Source of the DNA: Flavobacterium sp.
GTDB taxonomy: Bacteria > Bacteroidota > Bacteroidia > Flavobacteriales > Flavobacteriaceae
DNA length: 11,443 bases
Assembly (NCBI GenBank): GCA_030682755.1
Contig: JAUXNR010000539.1
Coordinates: 1-11,443 of the forward strand
Direction of reading: 5' to 3'
Part shown: positions 4,959-11,443 of the stretch, one piece after another
Layout of the letters: every line of letters starts with the position of its first letter
How positions within the stretch are numbered: position 1 is the first letter of the stretch
The notes under the pieces: model-generated
What the model was told of the DNA's origin: nothing
The model's input: only the letters and a program-made list of their open reading frames with translations
The model's database searches: none
Position numbers and translations under genes: made by a program

Positions 4959-7781
4959 TTATTTTATTGTTATTTCATCAATAAATATAAAAGCATCGGC
5001 ATCAAACGGAAAACCTTGGTGCCATTCAGGAAGTTTACCAAAGTTGGCGGCCTTCACTTTCACATAGCGGGCTTTTACATTTGATTTACGGCTTTCAAAT
5101 CCTTGAATGATAGAATTGTAATCTTTCGGGTCAATCGTGTTATTTTGCGTGTCAAAAAGGGTGAAATTCACGTTGTCATCAGAAACATAATAGTCCACTT
5201 TGGTGGGCATCAAAATCCACGAGCGGGTGTCTTGTAGAAAATTAGCGGTGATTTGACTGATTTCACGGGTGGATTGCATATCGATGACTGCTTCAAAATC
5301 TTGTGATTGATAGCCTTGCCAATCGCCTTTTCGCCAGTTTTCTGTGCCAAAAATACCGTCAATCAAGCCTTCCGGACCACCGGCATGGTATTGCGAATTG
5401 TAGGTTGATTTAATGTCGATGGTGAAATTGTTTGGTTTTTTGAAAAAAGTGGCGGAGACAGTTGCACTCAAAGGTCCTTTTGATTCAATTGATTCTCTAA
5501 AGTAAGTTTCAATTGTTGATGTTTTATCAATTTCAAACGGTTCTATGTAAATTTTAAATTCCGAATCCTTATTTAATTCATCAATAATTCGATAATATAC
5601 AGCTTGTCCTCTAAATTTTCTTTCTGATAAAGTAGAATGAGTAATTTCAATTTTCATTTTATCTTTAAATGATTTGCTTTCAGCATGAATAACAGGAACA
5701 ACAGAAAGTAATCTAGAATAATAGTAGTCGGATGTATCAATTGGTCTCTTAATAAAAAACCCTAGTTCTTTATTATTATTTTTTATTACATCTACAGCTT
5801 CACCATCCTCAAAATTCACTTTCATTTTATCAAAATAAGGCTCGGTTGTCGTCCAAAACGGTTGTCCGGGAGTGACATTATAAATTCCCATCGAACTCAA
5901 CACAAACCATGCACTCATTTGTCCGCAATCTTCGTTGCCAATTAATCCGTCGGGGTCGTTTTTGTAGAAATTATCTAAAATGAAATGAACTTTTTCTTTC
6001 GTTTTTTCTGGTTTGTTGACATAATTGTACAAATACGTCACATGATGACTTGGTTCGTTTCCGTGAGCATATTGACCGATTAAGCCCGTAATATCGACTT
6101 GATGACGACCGGAAGTTTCGCTGACAGAATTAAACATTTCGTCTAATTTGGCTTCAAATTTGGCTGCACCACCCATTGCTTCTATCATTCCCGGAATGTC
6201 TTGCGGAACAAAAAAAGTGTATTGCCAGCCATTGGCTTCGGTGTAATTGTTGTTGACTTCTTTTGGATCGAAAGGTTTATCCCAACCGCCATTTTTCTTG
6301 GGTTGAATGAATACAGTTTCCCAATTGAAAAGGTTTTTCCAGTTTTGGGAACGAAGCATAAAATATTGATAATCTTCTTTTTTGTCTAATAATTGAGCCA
6401 TTTGAGCGATACACCAATCGTCATACGCATATTCTAACGTTTTGGAAACACTTTCGTGTTCGTCATCAATGGATATAAATCCTTGCTTTTTGTAGACATC
6501 CAATCCTAAATGGTCAAGCATTGCGGAATATTTGGCAGCTTCATAGGCCTTTTCGTAATCAAAACCTTTGATGCCTTTGACCATCGCATCAGCAATCACG
6601 GAAACGGAATGATAGCCAATCATACAATCGGTTTCGTTGGAAGCCAATTCCCAAACGGGCAAACGACCGCCTTGTTCAAATTGTTTGATAAAGGTGTTGA
6701 TATAATCGGAAGTGCGTTTTTTGTCAATCAACGTATAAAGCGGATGAGCAGCTCGAAACGTATCCCAAAGGGAAAAAACGGTGTAATAATCAAATCCTTC
6801 CGCTTGGTGAATTTTATTGTCGCGACCGCGGTATTTTCCATCTAAATCCTGTGCAATATTGGGCTGCATCATCGTGTGATACAAAGCGGTGTAGAAAATA
6901 GTGAGTTTGTTTTTATCATTAGAAGTAACTTCAATTTTGGAGAGTTCTTTGTTCCATAATTCTTCTGCTGCTTTTTTCACTTTGTTGAAGTCCCAATGTG
7001 GGATTTCAGTACTGTTGAGTTGTGCACCATCGTATCCTGTGGGTGAAAGGGCAACTTTTACGAGTATTTTTTCTCCTTTTTTGACTTTCTTGGAAAAAAA
7101 AGCACCGCTATTTTCAATTTCATTAAGAAAATCCTCTCCTTTTTTTGATATTAATGACATTTTCATTGGCACGTTAAACTCTATTCGTGCATATACATAT
7201 TGATTGGTTGCCCAAGCTTCACTGCGTCTTAAAACTTCAATGGTTTTGTCATTAATAACTCGGATTTTACCTTCTAATAATTTATCTCGATGGTTTAAAT
7301 CCAAAATAATATTTGCCAAACCACTCTCATTGAAAGTATATTCGTGAAAACCTACTCGTGTAGAAGTAGTTAAACGCACATCAATATTGTGTTTATCTAA
7401 TTTAACGGAATAAAATCCGGCAGAAGCTTTTTCGTTGGTATGTGAAAATGTTGATGAGTATATTTTGTTGTCAAACGAAGGTTCGCCCATGGTGGGCATC
7501 AATAAAATATCTCCAAAGTCAGAAACACCGGTTCCATTTAAATGCGTATGCGAGAAGCCATAAATGCGATTATCGGAATAATGATAGCCGGAACAGCCTT
7601 CCCAACTGCCATCGATTCTAGTATCTGGGGAAAGTTGCACCATTCCGTAAGGCACAGTAGCTCCGGGAAAAGTGTGTCCGGTTCCGCCCGTTCCGATGAA
7701 GGGGTTGACGTATTGTTGGTAGTTTTGACTAAATGTTATTTGAGAAATAAATAAGACAAAAATTATTATATAGAATTTCAT
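4959..7781 (-). CDS. Secreted GH92 alpha-mannosidase with C-terminal discoidin-like domain
   Basis: GH92 enzymes are calcium-dependent, inverting exo-alpha-mannosidases that remove mannose from N-glycan or mannan chains; linkage preference cannot be read here. With the chosen start the protein has 940 residues. Signal peptide 1-18 (MKFY, hydrophobic core, cut near TFS|Q) gives secretion to periplasm or surface; there is no lipobox. The GH92 N-terminal sandwich opens with VNPFIGTGGTGHTFPGA. The (alpha/alpha)6 catalytic domain shows LWDTFRAAHPL (338-348), the acidic GNEPSHH (574-580) and GNEDCGQMSAW (615-625). From about residue 785 an F5/8 type C (CBM32-like) domain follows, with GLIDG, the aromatic segment WRKGDWQGY and RYVKVKA. 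No T9SS sorting domain is seen. In-frame ATGs lie at 7790 and 7814. The 7814 start lies inside the sdh terminator hairpin and would add MLFFIFDK ahead of the signal peptide, so 7781 is preferred. No SusC/SusD neighbours are present. GC content changes sharply within the gene. Confidence 0.93.
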   Translation of the reverse strand: MKFYIIIFVLFISQITFSQNYQQYVNPFIGTGGTGHTFPGATVPYGMVQLSPDTRIDGSWEGCSGYHYSDNRIYGFSHTHLNGTGVSDFGDILLMPTMGEPSFDNKIYSSTFSHTNEKASAGFYSVKLDKHNIDVRLTTSTRVGFHEYTFNESGLANIILDLNHRDKLLEGKIRVINDKTIEVLRRSEAWATNQYVYARIEFNVPMKMSLISKKGEDFLNEIENSGAFFSKKVKKGEKILVKVALSPTGYDGAQLNSTEIPHWDFNKVKKAAEELWNKELSKIEVTSNDKNKLTIFYTALYHTMMQPNIAQDLDGKYRGRDNKIHQAEGFDYYTVFSLWDTFRAAHPLYTLIDKKRTSDYINTFIKQFEQGGRLPVWELASNETDCMIGYHSVSVIADAMVKGIKGFDYEKAYEAAKYSAMLDHLGLDVYKKQGFISIDDEHESVSKTLEYAYDDWCIAQMAQLLDKKEDYQYFMLRSQNWKNLFNWETVFIQPKKNGGWDKPFDPKEVNNNYTEANGWQYTFFVPQDIPGMIEAMGGAAKFEAKLDEMFNSVSETSGRHQVDITGLIGQYAHGNEPSHHVTYLYNYVNKPEKTKEKVHFILDNFYKNDPDGLIGNEDCGQMSAWFVLSSMGIYNVTPGQPFWTTTEPYFDKMKVNFEDGEAVDVIKNNNKELGFFIKRPIDTSDYYYSRLLSVVPVIHAESKSFKDKMKIEITHSTLSERKFRGQAVYYRIIDELNKDSEFKIYIEPFEIDKTSTIETYFRESIESKGPLSATVSATFFKKPNNFTIDIKSTYNSQYHAGGPEGLIDGIFGTENWRKGDWQGYQSQDFEAVIDMQSTREISQITANFLQDTRSWILMPTKVDYYVSDDNVNFTLFDTQNNTIDPKDYNSIIQGFESRKSNVKARYVKVKAANFGKLPEWHQGFPFDADAFIFIDEITIK

Positions 7782-7795
7782 TAGAATCATTTTAT

Positions 7796-7803
7796 CAAAT
7801 ATA
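7796..7803 (-). promoter_or_regulatory. Candidate -7 promoter element for the GH92 gene
   Basis: TATATTTG read on the minus strand is a perfect match to the Flavobacterium/Bacteroidota -7 consensus TAnnTTTG. It begins at the last T of the sdh terminator tract. The nearest upstream TTG (7818-7816) is only 12 bases away, instead of the usual 17-23, so the -33 element is poor. If it is used, the transcript would start about at the ATG at 7790, leaving almost no leader before the preferred start at 7781. Confidence 0.35.
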
Positions 7804-7836
7804 AAAAAAAGCATTCAACTACCGCTGAATGCTTTT
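7803..7836 (-). terminator. Intrinsic terminator of the sdh operon
   Basis: Read on the minus strand, AAAAGCATTCA (7836-7826) pairs perfectly with TGAATGCTTTT (7817-7807) around an eight-base loop. The stem runs into eight consecutive T residues (7810-7803). It begins 21 bases after the sdhB stop codon. A strong stem plus U-tract is the classic rho-independent form. On the plus strand the hairpin is followed only by TTTTATTATTT, so it might also work weakly in that direction, but no plus-strand gene lies nearby to use it. Confidence 0.9.
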
Positions 7837-7857
7837 ATTATTTAAAAAACGTAAATT

Positions 7858-8616
7858 TTACAAACTCGCTTTCAAATATTCTCTGTTCATACGAGCAATA
7901 TTTTCTAACGAAATACCTTTTGGACATTCCACTTCACATGCTCCGGTATTGGTACAGTTTCCGAAACCTTCTTCATCCATTTGACGCACCATGTTTAAAA
8001 CACGTTCAGTTGCTTCAACTTTACCGTGCGGTAAAAGTGCATATTGAGAAACTTTCGCTCCTACGAAAAGCATAGCCGAACCGTTTTTACAAGTCGCCAC
8101 ACAAGCTCCACAACCAATACATGCGGCAGCCATAAAAGCTTTGTCTGCATCATCTTTTGGCACAGGAAGTGAGTTGGCATCAATGGTTTTTCCGGATGTA
8201 TTTACAGAAACGAAACCACCTGCTTGTTGAATTCTATCAAACGCACTTCTGTCTACAACCAAATCTTTGATTACAGGGAAGGCTTTGCTTCTCCATGGTT
8301 CCACAAAAATGGTATCGCCGTCGTTGAACATTCGCATGTGCAATTGACAGGTGGTGATACCGGTATCAGGCCCGTGAGCACGGCCGTTGATGTATAACGA
8401 ACAGCTTCCGCAGATTCCTTCACGACAATCGTGATCAAAAGCAACAGGCTCTTTTCTTTCGTTTACTAATTGCTCGTTTAATTGGTCTAACATTTCCAAA
8501 AACGAACTCGCTGTTGAAACATTATCTAATTTGTATGTTTCGATTCCACCTTTTGTTTTGGTATTTTTTTGACGCCAAATTTTTAAGGTAATATTTATAT
8601 TTTTAGCTGCACTCAT
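7858..8616 (-). CDS. sdhB: Succinate dehydrogenase iron-sulfur subunit
   Basis: SdhB passes electrons from the flavin of SdhA through three iron-sulfur clusters to the membrane cytochrome b and menaquinone. The 252 residues show all cluster ligands. The [2Fe-2S] cluster uses Cys64, Cys69 and Cys72 (CREGICGSC) plus Cys90. The ferredoxin-like C-terminal domain has [11 protein letters not shown] (166-176) and [12 protein letters not shown] (221-232), supplying ligands for the [4Fe-4S] and [3Fe-4S] centres. No ligand is missing. The sequence style ([19 protein letters not shown]) is that of the Bacteroidota/epsilonproteobacterial type B enzyme. The start at 8616 follows the sdhA stop by six bases, and this is the last gene of the operon, followed by a strong terminator. 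Confidence 0.97.
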   Translation of the reverse strand: MSAAKNINITLKIWRQKNTKTKGGIETYKLDNVSTASSFLEMLDQLNEQLVNERKEPVAFDHDCREGICGSCSLYINGRAHGPDTGITTCQLHMRMFNDGDTIFVEPWRSKAFPVIKDLVVDRSAFDRIQQAGGFVSVNTSGKTIDANSLPVPKDDADKAFMAAACIGCGACVATCKNGSAMLFVGAKVSQYALLPHGKVEATERVLNMVRQMDEEGFGNCTNTGACEVECPKGISLENIARMNREYLKASL

Positions 8617-8622
8617 AGTATC

Positions 8623-10632
8623 TTATTTATAATTTCTAGCTGCAATTTTGATTTCTTCGTATTTCAATTCTTCTTTGTGCAATTCAGCTTTTGAAATGTC
8701 TGAACCTTTATATTCCCAAGCTCCTACAAATTTGAAGTTTTCATCATCACGTAATGTTTCACCTTCAGCATCTTGGTATTCTTCACGGAAGTGACCACCA
8801 CAGGATTCATTTCGCTGCAGGGCATCCATCGCCATTAATTGTCCCAATTCAATAAAATCGGCTACGCGAAGAGCTTTTTCCAACTCAGGATTTAATTCGT
8901 CAGCACTTCCCGGAACATAAACATCGCTGTAGAATTCTTCTTTAAGTTGAGCAATTTCAGAAATGGCTTGTTTTAAACCTTGTTCGTTTCTTCCCATTCC
9001 TACTTTATTCCACATGATTAAACCTAATCGTTTGTGGAAATGGTCAACAGTTTTAGAACCGTTATTGTTTAAAAATTTATCAATTTGAGACTTTACATTT
9101 GATTCTGCTTCAGCAAATTCAGGTAAATCTGTTGAAATTCTTCCTGTTCTGATTTCATCTGCTAAATAATTGGAAACAGTATAAGGTAATACGAAATAAC
9201 CATCTGCTAAACCTTGCATTAACGCAGAAGCTCCTAAACGATTGGCTCCGTGATCTGAGAAATTTGCTTCTCCTGCCACAAAACAACCCGGAATAGTTGA
9301 CATCAAATTGTAATCTACCCAAACGCCACCCATGGTGTAGTGTACGGCTGGATAAATTTTCATTGGTGTTTCGTATGGATTCTCATCGGTAATTTTTTGG
9401 TACATGGTGAATAAGTTTCCGTACTTCTCTTCCAACCATTTTTTACCTAATTTGATGATTTCTTCTTCTGATGGATTGTGATTTCCTTGAGCGTAAGCTG
9501 CTTGTTTTCCTTTGTTTTTAATTTCTGTGGAGAAATCAAGGTAAACACCTTCGTTGGTATCATTAGCTTCAATTCCATAACCGGCATCACAACGCTCTTT
9601 TGCGGCTCTTGAAGCTACGTCACGAGGCACTAAGTTACCAAAAGCAGGATATCTTCTTTCCAAGAAATAATCTCTGTCTTCTTCGGAAATTTGCGTTGGT
9701 TTTAAATTTCCTGAACGAATTGCTTCGGCATCTTCTTTCTTTTTTGGTACCCAAATTCGACCTGAATTACGCAATGATTCTGACATCAAAGTCAATTTCG
9801 ATTGATTTGTTCCATGAACCGGAATACAAGTTGGGTGAATTTGAACAAAACATGGATTGGCGAATAACGCTCCTTGTTTGTGGATTTTCCAACCTGCAGT
9901 TACGTTACTTCCCATGGCATTGGTTGAAAGGAAATAAACATTTCCGTAACCTCCTGATGCTATAATTACAGCGTGAGCGGAATGTCTTTCTAATTCACCG
10001 GTGATTAAGTTTCGAGCAATAATTCCGCGAGCTTTTCCGTCCACTTTTACCAATTCTAACATTTCGTGACGGTTGTACATTTTCACACGACCTAAACCGA
10101 TTTGTCTTGATAAAGCAGAATATGCTCCTAATAATAATTGCTGGCCTGTTTGACCTGCGGCATAAAACGTACGTTGTACTTGTGTTCCTCCGAAGGAACG
10201 GTTGTCTAACATTCCGCCGTATTCACGAGCAAAAGGAACACCTTGAGCCACACATTGGTCGATGATGCTACCTGACACTTCCGCTAAACGATGCACGTTT
10301 GCTTCACGGGCACGGTAATCACCACCTTTTATGGTATCATAAAAAAGGCGGTACACACTGTCGCCATCATTTTGATAATTTTTAGCGGCGTTAATTCCAC
10401 CTTGAGCCGCAATAGAGTGAGCTCTACGTGGTGAATCTTGAAAACAAAATGCACTTACATTATAACCCATTTCTCCAAAAGAAGCGGCTGCAGAAGCTCC
10501 TGCTAAACCGGTTCCAACTACAATAATGTCAATTTTCGGACGGTTATTAGGTGCAACTAATTTTAAATGATTTTTATGGTTTGTCCACTTTTGAGCAACT
10601 GGACCTTCCGGTATTTTTGAATCTAACTTCAT
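8623..10632 (-). CDS. sdhA: Succinate dehydrogenase flavoprotein subunit
   Basis: SdhA oxidises succinate to fumarate on a covalently bound FAD at the cytoplasmic face of the membrane. With the start at 10632 it has 669 residues. It has the dinucleotide-binding motif [12 protein letters not shown] (38-49), [15 protein letters not shown] (69-83) with His72 as covalent FAD ligand, and substrate-site IHPT (265-268). It also has Arg337 in PRDVASRA as the likely proton shuttle, HYTMGG (431-436), [16 protein letters not shown] (454-469) and ESCGGHFR (609-616). The frame extends in-frame to an ATG at 10704, but that would overlap the sdhC coding end by 53 bases and add a 24-residue hydrophobic tail that is sdhC sequence in another frame. 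The start at 10632 leaves a normal 19-base spacer after sdhC, so it is chosen. Confidence 0.96.
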   Translation of the reverse strand: MKLDSKIPEGPVAQKWTNHKNHLKLVAPNNRPKIDIIVVGTGLAGASAAASFGEMGYNVSAFCFQDSPRRAHSIAAQGGINAAKNYQNDGDSVYRLFYDTIKGGDYRAREANVHRLAEVSGSIIDQCVAQGVPFAREYGGMLDNRSFGGTQVQRTFYAAGQTGQQLLLGAYSALSRQIGLGRVKMYNRHEMLELVKVDGKARGIIARNLITGELERHSAHAVIIASGGYGNVYFLSTNAMGSNVTAGWKIHKQGALFANPCFVQIHPTCIPVHGTNQSKLTLMSESLRNSGRIWVPKKKEDAEAIRSGNLKPTQISEEDRDYFLERRYPAFGNLVPRDVASRAAKERCDAGYGIEANDTNEGVYLDFSTEIKNKGKQAAYAQGNHNPSEEEIIKLGKKWLEEKYGNLFTMYQKITDENPYETPMKIYPAVHYTMGGVWVDYNLMSTIPGCFVAGEANFSDHGANRLGASALMQGLADGYFVLPYTVSNYLADEIRTGRISTDLPEFAEAESNVKSQIDKFLNNNGSKTVDHFHKRLGLIMWNKVGMGRNEQGLKQAISEIAQLKEEFYSDVYVPGSADELNPELEKALRVADFIELGQLMAMDALQRNESCGGHFREEYQDAEGETLRDDENFKFVGAWEYKGSDISKAELHKEELKYEEIKIAARNYK

Positions 10633-10651
10633 AATATATTTCTGATGTTGA

Positions 10652-11443
10652 TTATTTAGTAAAATGAATGTATAAAGGAATAATTGCAAATAATAACGGT
10701 ACAAGTACCGAAAAAGCTTTTCCTAAGAATTTAATGGTTGGTGTCCATTTTGGACTATTTAATCCAAGCGATTGAAATGCACTTTGGAATCCATGCCATA
10801 AATGGAAGGCAAGAGCCGCCATGGATAACACATAAAAAATAGTGAAAAACAAACCTTCATTTGGAATTACCCCAAAAAGTTTTTCTTTACTTCTGAAAAA
10901 CTCCATGGTTATTTTATGCAAATCTTTGTAACCTTCTGCAAATTGAACTTTAATGGGTTTAGTATAATAAAAACCTCTGTCTTCAATAATTAAATTTTCT
11001 CCGTCAACTTGATTTACATTAATAAACTTATCTTGTCCCCAACCCGTTGTAATATAAAAATTTGAAACCTGATCGCCGTTTTCAACAGTAATGGTTTGCA
11101 AAGGCATTGTTGTAAAATGCATTTTTGCCCAAAAATTAACCATGTGTGTGGCAATGAAAATAAGAACCAAAGTTCCTAATACCGCCATGTTTCTGGAAGA
11201 AAAACTACTGTTTGCTCCAGGATCTGACTTTGCATAACCAATTGGTCTTGCTTTTCTGTTTTGAAGTGTCAAAAGAAATCCATCAATGGCGTGGAAGATG
11301 ATGGAAATGTAGGTAACATAAGAAAGAATTTTTACTGCAGGATTGGTAGTCATAAACAATGCATATTCATTGAATTGCAAAGGAGTTCCGAAAATAAGTT
11401 GAAGATTTCCGGCCAAATGACCTACTAAAAACAAGCATAAAAA
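10652..11443 (-). CDS. sdhC: Succinate dehydrogenase cytochrome b subunit, type B di-haem (5' end outside window)
   Basis: This subunit anchors SdhAB and carries two haems b to reduce menaquinone. The frame is open to the window edge (reading [13 protein letters not shown]), so the start codon and probably some 20-30 residues are missing; an internal TTG at 11434 is not the start. The visible 263 residues contain five hydrophobic segments, the first cut. Haem-ligand candidates are His9 (VGHLAG), His51 (IFHAIDG), His100 (ATHMVNF) and His214 (AFHLWHG), one in each of the first four helices. This is the pattern of the single-polypeptide b558 family, so no SdhD is needed. A hydrophilic stretch of about 75 residues lies between helices three and four. 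The QNRKARP and [15 protein letters not shown] motifs are typical of Bacteroidota. It is the first visible gene of sdhC-sdhA-sdhB. Confidence 0.93.
   Translation of the reverse strand, partial: FLCLFLVGHLAGNLQLIFGTPLQFNEYALFMTTNPAVKILSYVTYISIIFHAIDGFLLTLQNRKARPIGYAKSDPGANSSFSSRNMAVLGTLVLIFIATHMVNFWAKMHFTTMPLQTITVENGDQVSNFYITTGWGQDKFINVNQVDGENLIIEDRGFYYTKPIKVQFAEGYKDLHKITMEFFRSKEKLFGVIPNEGLFFTIFYVLSMAALAFHLWHGFQSAFQSLGLNSPKWTPTIKFLGKAFSVLVPLLFAIIPLYIHFTK

Noticed and set aside
6510..6845. Plus-strand open frame of 111 codons opposite the GH92 gene
   Set aside because: It is a shadow of the strongly supported GH92 frame and has no recognisable domain, leader or conserved motif of its own.
7782..7814. 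Earlier ATG starts for the GH92 gene at 7814 and 7790
   Set aside because: The 7814 ATG is inside the sdh terminator hairpin, and both add residues before a complete signal peptide that starts at 7781.
9600..9965. Plus-strand open frame of 121 codons opposite sdhA
   Set aside because: It is antisense to an invariant part of sdhA. The translation has no family signature and no plausible start region.
10633..10704. N-terminal extension of sdhA (hydrophobic, 24 residues) starting at 10704
   Set aside because: It lies mostly over the sdhC coding end in another frame. The canonical SdhA N-terminus begins at 10632, with a normal spacer after sdhC.
11432..11434. TTG as the sdhC start codon
   Set aside because: The frame continues upstream to the window edge with a hydrophobic helix typical of the family, so the real start is outside.
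1..11443. CRISPR, insertion sequence, tRNA/rRNA, riboswitch or defence/toxin system
   Set aside because: Reading both strands, I found no spaced direct repeats, transposase, terminal repeats, cloverleaf or rRNA sequence, or effector gene. The genes present belong to metabolic and envelope families, with one small secreted protein of unknown function.

Overview
The window looks like ordinary chromosome of a member of the Bacteroidota, most likely a Flavobacterium-type Flavobacteriaceae. The evidence is the low GC, AT-rich gene starts without clear Shine-Dalgarno sequences, a type B sdhC-sdhA-sdhB operon as used with menaquinone, a plant/cyanobacteria-like GlgC, and a secreted GH92 mannosidase. 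There are eight protein genes, two cut by the window edges. I see no RNA genes, CRISPR array, insertion sequence, prophage or toxin/defence module, and no stretch over 300 bases lacks a gene.

Layout from left to right: (1) the 3' end of a plus-strand gene for an Ig-like/carboxypeptidase-regulatory-like surface protein (1-804). It converges, with one base between the stop codons, on a minus-strand nitrilase-superfamily amidase of the omega-amidase (YafV/NIT2) type (806-1570). (2) A 64-bp divergent intergenic region, then a plus-strand secreted protein of unknown function (1635-2198). Its stop codon directly abuts that of the next convergent gene. (3) A minus-strand glgA-glgC pair (4892 to 2199) for ADP-glucose-based glycogen synthesis. 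A perfect 9-bp dyad lies three bases before the glgA ATG. (4) A minus-strand secreted GH92 alpha-mannosidase with a C-terminal discoidin-like domain (7781-4959). (5) A strong intrinsic terminator (7803-7836), which ends the minus-strand succinate dehydrogenase operon sdhC (partial)-sdhA-sdhB (11443 to 7858).

How the genes work together: the sdh operon encodes a complete membrane-bound succinate:menaquinone oxidoreductase apart from the missing start of the cytochrome b subunit. It links the TCA cycle to respiration. GlgC makes ADP-glucose and GlgA polymerises it into alpha-1,4-glucan. No branching enzyme or phosphorylase is in the window. The GH92 enzyme probably trims alpha-mannosides from glycans outside the inner membrane, and no SusC/SusD partners are present here. 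The nitrilase relative probably deaminates alpha-keto acid amides as a metabolite-repair step.

I do not see a novel multi-gene system. The observations most worth a second look are the dyad in front of glgA, the compact terminator/promoter junction before the GH92 gene, abrupt composition changes inside the GH92 gene, inverted repeats over the stop codons at both convergent junctions, a non-consensus residue in GlgA, and the His/Asp cluster in the unknown secreted protein.
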